This document shows positions 54,235 through 64,000 of a stretch of DNA of 64,000 nucleotides, piece by piece. The translations under genes were made by a program, and so were the position numbers. The first letter of the stretch is position 1. Each line of letters opens with the position of its first letter. The stretch is from Cryoendolithus antarcticus (taxonomy: Eukaryota > Ascomycota > Dothideomycetes > Cladosporiales > Cladosporiaceae), in contig NAJO01000003.1 of the NCBI GenBank assembly GCA_002077065.1, positions 1,364,001-1,428,000 of the forward strand, written 5' to 3'. The notes beneath the pieces are model-generated. The model was given only the letters and a program-made list of their open reading frames with translations. It ran no database searches and had not been told where the DNA came from.

Positions 54235-55065
54235 GCTTCATCTCATCTAGCGCAGGAAGCGGCGGATCAGCCTCAACGCAGGAGACGTTCTGGGCAAGTG
54301 CGGAGCTTGGCGACAGTTACTGACTGAATTGCTTTACTTCTACATGTACTCCGTGGATCTTCGCACTGATCACCAAGGACTCGCGCTGCGAGCGTCACCA
54401 GCGTTCATTGTTGCTCGTCAGAGGTTCTCTGACGATGTCTCCAACGGTTCAACCAGCACTGCCATCTCAGGTGACGCTCAGACTATTATTTCTCGCTCCA
54501 TGCTATCAAAGGGATGGCGATACTTTTGCTCTCCCAAAGGTCTGGAGATTTTAACGAGGAGTGTTGCCCGGCCATGCATTGGCTTCTTGCACTATCATAA
54601 CGAACAGTCTCGTAAAGCACTGTCGAGATGATGCTGCGAGCAGCAGAGTACTCTTCAGACCATTGAAACAGCTGAAGTCGGACGGCGTTCACGATCCACC
54701 GGCCGACCCGACAGCCTAGTGAGCGGCCACTATGCAGACGATACGTTACACATGGAAATCCTGAGCCTGTGCACCCAGCTTCAAAGCATGGACGCCATTC
54801 ATCTTGATCCTTCGACGATCCTCAGCTCAGCTGGAAGGCTTGACTACAACATACCACCGCGATCCTTGAGACAGGCCCTGGTCCTCGCGCGCGGCTGACA
54901 AACGCAATATGTTCTTACCCGGATCCTGGACAGTACGCGAGCCCTGCGACCTCGCATTGCGTGAATACAGTACGGCAAGCACGAATGGCTGGTGCGACAG
55001 CTGGGGTTGGGGCTCGCGCGGATAACAAAAGAAGCGGACTACTCGAGAAGTCTTCCCAAGTGGCA

Positions 55066-55253
55066 TGGCTAGTATATACTACACTCCGACAAGCTTTCTG
55101 CTGTCAGTGCGACCTAGGCAAGTCTCTAATGAAGACGTCACTCGTTCCAACAGCGCAGCTACTAATCAACTACCGAGGTGCTGCATGTTTTAGCATCTTT
55201 CATCACGACGAGTCGCTGAGAGGTTCGCTTCTTCTGCCATTCGCGTGGGGCTG
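55066..55253 (+). repeat. Diverged direct repeat, copy B
   Basis: Partner of copy A at 49075-49260, in the same orientation. ACTACACTCCGACAAGC... and GCTGTCAGTGCGACCTAGG begin at 55078, and the second block AGCATCTTTCATCACGACGA begins at 55192. The offset to copy A is a constant 5991 bp. Together the copies bracket the helicase, minisatellite and tRNA. Confidence 0.6.
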
Positions 55254-55570
55254 AAAGAAACCCAGCATTCGCATTCGGGCCCGGGCGCGTGCCGAATGCC
55301 ATACACTGGCTAGTGGTAATTTGCAACCAATGCACGCCATAACCCTGGATATGTCACGGCCCATGTTGGTGTTAGTGTGCCCGAGTCGGCCTTCAGGTCT
55401 GTATCCGAATCTTCTGCACCAGTATTCCTGCCATATCCTTCCTTACTTCACTCATTTCTTCTGTCCATTTGCGCCTCTCGTACGCCTAGTGAAGTCAAGC
55501 AACTGAATTCGGCATGGCCATGGCGGCGGGAAGTGTCTGAATTGCTGCACGCACACTGCTCGCCGTCTAC

Positions 55571-58500
55571 ATGTTGGTCATCAAACTCGCTTGGAATCTC
55601 TTTCGAGCACTTCGGATGAGCTCTCTGGCTTCCCAGCAACACAACAGACGACCACCACGCATCGGCAAGCCTCTACACACGATTCGTGACTCTTACGACG
55701 TCGTTGTCATCGGCTCAGGCTATGGCGGAGGTGTTGCGGCCAGCAGAATGGCGCGGGCCCAGCCAAAGCAGAGTGTCTGCGTGCTCGAGCGCGGTCTCGA
55801 GCGATGGCCTGGCGAGTATCCTAGTATGACTTTCTCGGTGCTACGAAATCTGTGTACTATGGGACATATCGACATTGCATGGCTGAAAGGAATCGCCATC
55901 CGCATTGGTAATCCGACTGGACTGTATCGGTGGTTTTGCGCTGGCTCCTCGAACGCCTTTGTTGGCAATGGTGGGTGACACTTGCGAGCATCGCAACACG
56001 CGGGATGGAGGCTCACTGACAACAGGTCTGGGTGGGACGAGCCTGATCAACGCGAATGTGTACCTACGGCCACGACCTGAGACCTTTACATCGCCTGCGT
56101 GGCCAGCCGAGCTACGTCAACCTGGCGAGCTAGATCCATGTAAGCGATTCCTTGCAGCCCCGCGCGATATACACTGACGATCGACAGACTTCGAGCGTGC
56201 AGCACGGATGCTCGAGCCACAGAGCTATCCCAAGAGCCGCGAGCCAATCCGCAAGTATTCAGTCTTCAAGGAAGAGGCTCACCTGGCAGGCCTGGGCAAT
56301 CGCTTTGTGCCTGCGAAGCAGACGGTTGCCTTCGAAGACAGGATCAATGCTGCAGGCGTGCAGTTGCGAGCTAGCACTCTCAGCGGTCAGGACAGTACTG
56401 GACTCAACGATGGCAGCAAGAATAGTGTGCTTGCTACTTACTTGGCCGATGCGTGGTGCTTCGGAGCAGAGATGTACGACTCCTCAGACTCAGCCATCAA
56501 TACCACGCTGACATGCGACCCAGATACTGCGGTTGCGACGTGCGATACGTCAAGAAGCATCCCAAGACTGGTTGGCTGATCTACTATCGACAACCCGAGT
56601 CCGAGAAATCCTGGCCATGGTCGCGACGAACACCTGAAAACCTTCGTTGGGTCCACGCAAAGAAGGTTGTCTTCCTTGGCGCTGGCTCACTGGGGTCCAC
56701 GGAGATCATCATTCGCAGCAATGCTCATGGTATACCAGTCAGTCCGATGGTCGGTAAGGGTCTCAGTGGTAATGGTGGCTTCTTGGGCTTCGGATATGGT
56801 CTTAATCGACAGGTAGATGCTATTGGGCAGCAAGGACTGAAGCACAATCCACCTGGCCCGACCATAAGCTGCATGATAGACTGCAGAACTAGCGAAGACT
56901 ACGAGGAAGATTACATCGTGCAGGATGGCACATTTCCCCTCGTCATGTCTGGCTTCTTCCGCCTCGTCAAACCCTCCTTGCGTAGGGTGTCTCCCCCACG
57001 ACAGAGCACGCTTCGCACACTCGGACGGTTCGTCGACATCCTGAACCCAGTTTCATCAGCAATGCAACGAAGCCAGGTCTATCTTGTGCAGAGCCATGAC
57101 AACGCAACCGGATCCATTTCACTAAAGCACGATACTGCTTTGCTCAACGTGGCAAATATCGATCGCAAAGCCAACCTCGCCCGAATCAAGACTGTCCTCA
57201 CCAAGATGACGCATGCTCTCGACGGCATCTTCATGGAGCAGGGCTTCAAGGTGATAGTACACCTCCTCGGAGGCCTTGGAATGGCGGGCGATGGCTCAGG
57301 CCGTACAGGCTCAACGACTCACGCGGGCGAGCTGTTCACAGGTTCTGGATCCGAAACTCACGCTGGACTGTGTGTCGTTGATGGTGCTGTGGTGCCTAGA
57401 TCACTGGGCGCGAATCCGTTTGCGACGATCACGGCGCTGGCGGAACGTAGTGTTGAGGCAGCGGCACTAATGTTTGGCTGCACGATTGATCTGGACTCAA
57501 GGGCGGACTTTGACAGAACCTGGAAGACATGTTGTGATGCAGTGCCCACCGAATTGTCCTTCTTCGAAACAATGACAGGCGAAGTCTATGTATCCGGCAC
57601 TAGGTCGCAGATCACTCTGAACGCTTTTATCGTCGTACAGCAATCATCCGATGTCTTTGAGGGTACAATCTTTGGCACTATTAAGTGCGACGGAACCTTG
57701 CACGAACAGCTCGTGATCAGGCAGGGTATATTCAAACCGTTCATTGTGGACGCTTCGGGGCCCGATCAGATGGTTATGGCGTACGATATCACTGCCCTGG
57801 ATAGCAGTGGCAAGATGTATGAGTTCCGGTGTCGGAAAGTCTTCAACTCGTCCACGGGAATGTCTGTACGCAAGCTCTGGCATGCATCTACCACGATGAC
57901 GGTCGATATAATTACAGCAGAGGGCATTTCGTATGCACGCGGCGACCTTCGAATCGATTTTCCTGGGGTCTTAAATACGGTGTCCTCGATGAAAGCAACC
58001 GGACGTACACATGCGGAACGCTGGAGAATCACGATGAAGTTCCTGTCACTCTTCCTCCGGAAGCTGTCGCTCGTGTTCTTCCCACGGCTAGCCCCTCTCC
58101 AGTACCCTTCCGAACCTCAAAGCAATGGTACTCTTTCAAGTAAGCGCCAAAGCGATGGAGATGCAGTACACACCATCACAGCTTCCGACGGTGTCACCTC
58201 GACCCTTCGAATGTGGAATTCCACAAATCATGCCTCGTCCGGTTCGCTACAGGATATCTTCTTCATGCCCGGGAGTGCAGTCAACCACCTCATCTTTGCT
58301 TCACCGTACATGAAGGAGAACGCTATCAGCTACTTCACGGGCAGAGGTTACCGCTGCTGGTGTATTACCACACGCTTCGGCCGAGACGAGGGCAATGCCA
58401 CGAAGCTCGAGTGTACGAGCTATAGTGCACGTCTTGATGTAGCGGCAGCACTGACAGAGTATCGGCGGCTGGTGGGACCAACAGCTCCGCGACCGTATGT

Positions 58501-59233
58501 AGTGGCGCACTGCGTCGGCTCACTCGCGCTGGCTAGTGGTCTGCTCGATGGGACGATTCCGGCCTCATGGCTTGCGGGCGTGACCGCCTCGGCGACTTTC
58601 TTCACGCCATGTCTTGATCCACTGAGTACCTGGAAAGCCCGACTTCCGCTCATTAGTCTATACCGCCTCATCACAGGCGATAAGTGGTATGCATGCGACT
58701 CACCACCAGACCCCAGGTGGATTCAGCGACTACTCGACAACGTCTTACGTTTCTATCCTCACTCTTCACCGCGTGAAGTATGCAGTTCCAACGTCTGTCA
58801 TCGCTGCAATCTAGTATTCGGCAGACTCTGGAACCACGCGAACCTCAACGAAGCGACGCACTCCCACCTCGACGAGTTCTTCGGTGGCATACACACCACG
58901 TGCCTGCAGCTACTCGCGGACATGGGTCGCAAGCAAGTCGTCACTGACGATCGTGGGCGTTCACTTGTGACGGAGAAGAATCTAGCCAGGCTGGCTGGGC
59001 TGCCTGTGCTACTGCTTTCGGGATCGGAGAATGTGGTGTATCCTCCAGTCACTACTAAGAAGACTTGGGAGCTACTTAGGCAGCGGTGTGGAGATGAAGT
59101 AGTGAGGAGACAGGTGATTGAGGGAGTTGGACACTTGGACCTGTGGATCAGTGACAACGCTGCTGAGAAGGGAGGGGCATTCGGGGTCGTGCTCGAGGAG
59201 ATCCGGCGGGCGACTGAGAGGGCGGGGCAGTAG
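55571..59233 (+). CDS. Fused cholesterol-oxidase-like GMC oxidoreductase and alpha/beta hydrolase
   Basis: Four exons (55571-55970, 56026-56139, 56188-56473, 56524-59233; introns 55, 48 and 50 bp) give 1169 aa. The N-terminal half is a GMC/cholesterol-oxidase-type flavoenzyme. It has FAD motif GSGYGG (about 48-53), GLGGTSLINANVYLRP completed by splicing, NSVLATYLADAWCFGAEI, VVFLGAGSLGSTEII, the His-bearing segment VHLLGGLGMAGDG (about 512) and GANPFATITALAE (about 562). From about residue 600 comes a middle domain. From about 780 there is an alpha/beta hydrolase with nucleophile elbow VVAHCVGSLA (Cys about 927 in place of Ser) and GVGHLDLW (about 1136). Such fusions are known in fungi and bacteria as large 'cholesterol oxidase' proteins. 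The substrate is probably a lipid alcohol or sterol, by inference. A Rieske oxygenase follows on the same strand. Confidence 0.9.
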
Positions 59234-59638
59234 CGCAGGCCACGAACAGTCTTATCAGATAAACACCGACGAATTTTCATTCACATGCCCGTGATAGCCA
59301 CTACAATGGTGTGCAATCGAGCAGAATAGTTGCACCATCGAGAAGATCCGTTAGGTAAGCATCAAGGAAAGTGATGCCGCTTTGGGAAGTAGTTCACGCT
59401 CCGTCCTCTTAGATCTTGTACTTAGTCAACGCCCATCTAGACCGATCGATGTTCACCACGCTGACCACCATAGCTCGACGCGTCTTGTAGACAGTGGTAG
59501 CATAGGACGATATGAACAACCAAGTCGCCTATGACAATGTAAGTCGATGGAGGTATAGCAGTCTCATACTCTCATCACCACCGTTTTCTCCTCTGCTCAG
59601 AGTTCATTCCGTTCTCCATCGTGATCAAGAGCCTCAAT
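59234..59638. other. Intergenic between the GMC fusion and the Rieske gene
   Basis: 405 bp with no gene; it should hold the Rieske gene promoter. Both flanking genes are plus strand. Confidence 0.5.
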
Positions 59639-60990
59639 ATGGCGACCTCGGTCTTGTCAATTGCTAGCAGCTACTTGGGCTTTCCTACCAAGTCGACCAT
59701 TGAGCCCTACAAACTTCGCGACGTCCCCAAAGGCGCCACTCAATATGATAGCAAAGCTACCGTTCGCGCCCTCCCTTCATCATGGTACACGTCTTCCGAG
59801 ATCTACGCCATCGAGCGACGCGCAATCTTCTCAAAGCGATGGCTCTTCATGACCCATCGTAGCCGATTCAAGCAACCCGGTGACTTTCTTCGATATGAGG
59901 TCGCTGGCTTCGATGTGAACATCGTCCTGGACCGGAGTGGCAAGATCAATGCCTTCCATAATGTCTGCAGGCATCGCGCGTACCCTGTGAACGAAGCGAA
60001 GAGCGGAAACAAGAAGATTCTCTCCTGTCGCTACCACGGCTGGTCCTATGGTCTCGATGGCAAGCTAGCAAAAGCACCAGGCTACCAGGACTTCCCCAGC
60101 TTCGATAAGTCAGCCAATGGTCTCCTGCCAGTGCACGTCCACATTGACGGCAACGGCTTCATCTACATCAATCTTGATGCCTCGTCCACGCCAATCCCTT
60201 GGACGAAGGACTTCGACTCTGTGGATCGACAGGCCCGCTTCCAGGACTTCAACTTCTCAGACTATGAGCTAGATCACACCTACGACCTACAAGGCCACTA
60301 CAATTGGAAACTCCTAGCAGACAACTTCAACGAATGCTATCATTGCAAAACAACCCACGCCGACGTCCCCACGTTCCTCACAATAGACTCCCATGACCTC
60401 GCCGCCAAAGACGGCCACATGCAGCACGACTCCGCCACGACCGAAGAACAGCGCCGCATGGGCTTAAGCGTGAACAGCACGTACTTCTTTCCCAACGCTT
60501 CCATGACGATCACGCCGCACTTCATGATGTTGCAGAAGTTTCTTCCCAGCTCTGCGACCGAGAGTGCGATGAGCTACGAGATCTATCGGAACAAGCACTC
60601 GAGTGAGGTGGACTTCAAGTTGATCAGTGAGGCGTATGCGAGAGTCATGGCGGAGGATAAGGAGCTTTGTGCGGGTCAGCAGCGGAACCTGGATGCTGGG
60701 GTATACGAGGCGGGGGAGCTGCATCCGAGGTGTACGTTTATATTCTTGATCTCCGTCGTCGTCTATCCTCATGTCAAGCCTTACTGACCGATATGGCAGG
60801 GGAGAAAGGACCACTGTACGTGCAGAGTCAGGTGCGAGAGGCGGTGACCGAGCACTTCGAGCTGGAGAAGCAAGCTGGAAATCAGATATGGCCGGCGAAC
60901 CATGTCTCTGCCGTTGAGACCGGTGGAGAGGAGGATATCTGTGCTGCGTTGGAGAAGTGTGCGGAGGATGGGAAGGTGTTGGCATGGTAA
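59639..60990 (+). CDS. Rieske [2Fe-2S] aromatic-ring/choline monooxygenase-type oxygenase
   Basis: Exons 59639-60731 and 60800-60990 (68-bp intron, donor GTACGT) give 427 aa. The splice yields GELHPRWEKGPLYVQSQ, the block expected in choline-monooxygenase-like proteins. Rieske ligands are Cys110-x-His112 (NVCRHRAYPV) and Cys130-x2-His133 (LSCRYHGWSY). The mononuclear iron site is seen in LLADNFNECYHCKTTH (His235, His240), with the bridging Asp in the same motif. The C-terminal domain ends in helices (ALEKCAEDGKVLAW). It hydroxylates or demethylates a small substrate and needs a reductase partner, which is not in this window. ATG 59639 is the first ATG; the frame is open slightly upstream. Confidence 0.93.
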
Positions 60991-61563
60991 TTTTTGCAAA
61001 TGTCTACCATTTCTGAGCGACTTGGTGGCTGGAATGTAGTGTAATTCCGAGATATGTCAGTTGCTGCTCAACCTGCTTTGGACAGTGGCTGGAGTAGATG
61101 CCGCTTTCGCCGATAGCTCAAGTACACATGTACGATCGCGGCGCTGCCTACCAGCCTTCTCCTAGTGGTATTTGCTGAGTAGGCCGCTTCGTCTGTCACT
61201 CGCGTGCCGAGTCAGCTGAGTCCAGAGGGCCAGCTGGTACGACCGTACGCGCTGGAGCAATTTGTTTCGCTGAGCGAAGGCAAGCAGCATTGAAGACGTA
61301 AAAGACACATCGAAGATTACTTTCGAACAACATTGGTAACTTGAGTTCGGAAGCAAGATCATTCGTTATGATGGTCAGTTTAGGAGAAATGGAAACCGAG
61401 TACTTCGCTGCGCTAGCGCTCATCAAGTGCAAGGCATACGTCGTTCGACCAACAAGCACATCGCGTGCGCCCGCTGTCATGCTCACAATCATCCATCATG
61501 CAAGATATCTCCTTGCTCATGCCGAAGCAGGCAGCTCAAAGTAGACCCTTCCAAAAGTCACAC
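60991..61563. other. Intergenic, convergent
   Basis: Between the Rieske gene (plus) and calmodulin (minus); it holds both 3' ends. Frames at 61341-61544 plus show no motif. Confidence 0.45.
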
Positions 61564-62308
61564 CTACTTCTGCATCATCAACTGCACGAACTCGTTGTCT
61601 GCACACCACAAGTCAGCACACCACCCCACACCCACCCAACAGAACTAGACAACTCACAATCAATCCTCCCATCCCCATCCTGATCCGCCTCCCGTATCAT
61701 CTCATCCACCTCATCATCCGTCAGCTTCTCCCCAATACTCGTCATGACATGCCTCAACTCCGCTGCAGAAATAAACCCATTGTTATCGCGGTCAAACACT
61801 TTAAAGGCCTCGCGGATCTCCTCCTCGGAGTCCGTGTCTTTCATCTTGCGCGCCATCATGGTCAGGAACTCGGGAAAGTCGATCGTGCCGTTGTTGTCGG
61901 CGTCGACTTCGTTGATCATGTCTTGGAGTTCGGACTCGGAGGGGTTTTGGCCGAGGGAGCGCATCACGGTGCCGAGCTCTTTGGTGGTGATTTGGCCTGG
62001 TGGGTTGTATTAGTCCAAAGCTTTCGTGTCTTCGAGGACTGTCAGGACATACCATCGCCGTCCTTGTCCTGGGATTTGTTGTCAGCTTTGCGATTGTGAG
62101 ATCGATGGGGCAGGCTTGGCAACGTACGAAGAGTGAGAACGCCTCCTTGAACTCCGACACTTGCTCTTCAGTCAATGAATCCGCCTGTGTAGTCCATCAC
62201 AGTCAGTAGAGTTCGCCGAGCCATGTTGGTCTTCCACGTGAGGCTTGTTTTCTTCGCTGCCTCATGGCGGGGCACGCAATGAAGCTCAGATGGGCGCGAT
62301 CATACCAT
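61564..62308 (-). CDS. cmd1: Calmodulin, 5 exons
   Basis: Exons 62308-62306, 62184-62128, 62068-62053, 61996-61658 and 61598-61564 total 450 nt, exactly the 149 aa of canonical calmodulin. The first exon is only the ATG, and the third is a 16-nt microexon encoding DKDGD plus one base. Introns are 121, 59, 56 and 59 bp. Four EF hands are present: the DKDGDGQITTKE loop, [24 protein letters not shown] and [12 protein letters not shown]. Flanks are the usual [17 protein letters not shown] and EFVQLMMQK. Ca2+ sensor for kinases, calcineurin and actin-myosin. The 5' intron-rich layout is the familiar fungal arrangement. Confidence 0.97.
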
Positions 62309-62682
62309 GGTGGATGTCGTGGGTAGATGGGGTGTTGGGTGGGTCTTGGTAGGAGCTGAGTTGGTTGGCGGTCAAGTTGGAGGCCAATTGGGTGTTCGTA
62401 GGACAAACGTCAAGAGCAAACAGAGTTCCGGTGAATGATTGCAGGGCAGTTCGTCACAAGCTGGCGCGAAGTGGGCGAGCGGGCGGTGCGGGTGCAACCG
62501 AGCAGGGCGAGACAAGGGCAGGCGTGACTGACTCGTGCAAATCGTGCATGACAACAGCTATGTCGGAGATGAGATAGATACATCTCTACTATTGCACACA
62601 GCCTCAGCGGCCACACGATGGGGACGCGTGAGAGGCTTCGATAGCACATGATGCTCTAGCCTCTACGCTACCTGATTTCGCC
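62309..62682. other. Divergent promoter of calmodulin and TLG2
   Basis: 374 bp shared between two divergent genes. No coding support; it contains purine/pyrimidine-biased GGTTGG and GGGTGGG patches near 62330-62380 on the plus strand. Confidence 0.5.
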
Positions 62683-63923
62683 ATGTCCACCGCCCACAAT
62701 CTGGGCGCCTGGCGTGACAGGACAAACCTGTACGCCCGGCTCCGCCTACTTGCCCTCATGCCTTAGACTGACCCAGTACCCTTAGCTTCATATCGTACCG
62801 CCAGTCCTACGCCCACCATCCCGCCAAGCGGCCCCGCTACAATGGCCCCAACAGCGACTTTGACTCCGAGTCCGCCGGCCTGCTCAACACCAACGACGGC
62901 GACGCGGTTATCGAGATGGATATCCTGCCTCCTCGCTGGCTAGATATCCAAGACGAGATCGCGCAGCACCTTACAGATGTCTCGACTCACATGCGGCGGC
63001 TGGATCAGATGCACGCCAAGCACGTGCTGCCCGGGTTTGACGATGAGAGCGTGAAAGCGAAAGAGGAACGTGAAATCGAGGCCCTGACGCAGGAAATCAC
63101 GCGCGGCTTCACGAGCTGTCAAGTCGCTATTCGGCGCGTGGATAAACTTGTCGCTGAGCAGGCGCGCACCCAGCAGTCGAGAGGCGGGCTGACGAAGGAA
63201 GACGAGACTATGGCGCGGAACCTGAAAATGAGTCTCGCTGCTCGGGTGGGCGAAGTGAGCACTACTTTCCGCAAGAAGCAGACGGCGTATTTGAAGAAAT
63301 TGCGTTCCTTGAATGGCTTGCCCTCGACTCTCGACTCCCGATCCGCGACACCTTCGCTGGCAGCAAACCCTTATACCGACCCAGCGATGCAAGACTCCGA
63401 GCTCGATCGTTCCTCCGCACAGTCCACGCTCCTGCAAACCGCGCAAGTCCGCCGTCGCACGGGCCTGCAAGACTCAGCTATCGAGCAGCGCGAACGCGAA
63501 ATCGAAAGCATCGCTCAAGGCGTAATAGATCTCTCCAACATGTTCCAAGAACTGCAAACTATGGTCATAGATCAAGGCTCGCTACTTGACCGCATCGATT
63601 ACAATGTCGAGCGCACGGTGGAGCATGTCAAGGCTGCGGATAAGGAGTTGACGGTTGCTACGGGGTATCAGAAGAAGAGCACGAAGAGGAAGGTGCTCTT
63701 GTTGTTGATTCTGTTGGTTGTTGGGATGCTTATCTTGTTGATGGTCAAGCCGAGGAGTCGGGGGAGTGCCGTAACGCCGCCGCCGCCGCCGGTGGACGCG
63801 CCAAAGCCGCCGGAAGAGTTGCCACCGAGCGCTGTGAGGGACGATGGCACAGTGACGAGACCACTGGAGTGGAAGCAGAGGCGACGGCGAGTGGGACATG
63901 GGCGAAGTGTAATGATAGTGTAA
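62683..63923 (+). CDS. TLG2: t-SNARE Tlg2 / syntaxin-16
   Basis: Exons 62683-62729 and 62786-63923 (56-bp intron) give 394 aa. The splice makes the family start MSTAHNLGAWRDRTNLFISY followed by RQSYAHHPAKRPR. Tlg2 is the Qa-SNARE for endosome-to-TGN fusion. The N-terminal Habc bundle covers about residues 80-190 (WLDIQDEIAQHLTDVSTHMR...). The SNARE motif at about 245-310 includes REREIESIAQGVIDLSNMFQ and VIDQGSLLDRIDYNVERTVE, with the zero-layer Gln in FQEL. One TM follows (KVLLLLILLVVGMLILLMV). A C-terminal tail of about 55 residues, Pro-rich then basic (PPPPPVDAPKPPEELPPS), extends past the TM into the lumen and is longer than in yeast. No membrane protein partner is encoded nearby. Confidence 0.94.
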
Positions 63924-64000
63924 GAACAGAAGTCTCCGAGATGGCCTTCGTCTTCGTTCCATGCGTTGTGGCGGTAATTTGGTACACGTGGAACGAACTG

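Larger units (their letters stand above)
54183..55570. other. Gene-poor stretch with repeat copy B
   Basis: The pol III terminator T runs lie just after the tRNA. No supported protein gene; frames at 54329-54631 plus and 54827-55066 minus have no motif. Copy B of the direct repeat lies at 55066-55253. Confidence 0.45.

Noticed and set aside
63766..63810. GCC/CCG trinucleotide run
   Set aside because: Encodes the Pro-rich lumenal tail of Tlg2 in an intact frame, so it is coding repeat, not an independent element.
1..64000. CRISPR array, bacterial operons, rRNA genes
   Set aside because: The genome is fungal; no spaced identical repeats, no rRNA-like sequence, and no polycistronic layout were seen.

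Overview
The window reads as nuclear DNA of a filamentous ascomycete (Pezizomycotina), most likely a Dothideomycete. The evidence is the gene set (fungal PEX26, LAM-type GRAM/VASt protein, BOR1, Nse4, Tlg2, fungal calmodulin layout) and the introns: nearly all are GT-AG, mostly 48-68 bp, with GTAAGT-like donors and CTAAC/CTGAC/CTAAT branch sites shortly before the acceptor. There is no operon structure; genes lie on both strands with short spacers. Splice models were built by hand from reading frame, donor and acceptor sequence and protein-family expectation. Every multi-exon total given is a whole number of codons.

Layout. 0.7-5.8 kb: a hypothetical gene, a flavin (Baeyer-Villiger-type) monooxygenase and a GPI-anchored secreted protein. 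5.8-8.6 kb: no recognisable gene. 8.6-10.8 kb: a small Zn2Cys6 regulator and a CCCH-finger/coiled-coil protein. 11.3-20.6 kb: homoserine O-acetyltransferase, acetate kinase, an MFS transporter, Nse4 (SMC5/6), a four-TM protein and an F-box-like protein. 21.6-31 kb: a low-complexity conserved-looking protein, PEX26, a repeat-rich gene-poor stretch, a 2-oxoglutarate oxygenase and SRP72. 31.3-48.8 kb: a dense block with a membrane-anchored lysozyme-like protein, a MIT-domain protein, a LAM-type sterol-transfer protein, BOR1, HAT1, a ZIP zinc transporter, a Golgi-type glycosyltransferase-like protein, PRP38 and a dienelactone hydrolase.

49-55.3 kb is different in character. It holds a DEAH helicase gene broken by two frameshifts, a minisatellite, a tRNA-Lys gene carrying an insertion, and two diverged direct-repeat copies that flank the whole stretch. 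55.6-61 kb: a fused GMC oxidoreductase-alpha/beta hydrolase beside a Rieske oxygenase, a possible small catabolic pair. 61.5-64 kb: calmodulin and the endosomal t-SNARE Tlg2.

The most unusual observation is the tRNA-Lys(CTT) gene at 54055-54182. A perfect cloverleaf is interrupted between positions 8 and 9, not at 37/38, by 55 bp that look exactly like one of this genome's spliceosomal introns (GTAAGT donor, GCTAAT branch site, TAG end). Other points of interest are the helicase island bracketed by direct repeats, the Cys-nucleophile hydrolase fused to a cholesterol-oxidase-like enzyme, and a fungal type II membrane protein with a lytic-transglycosylase-like domain.
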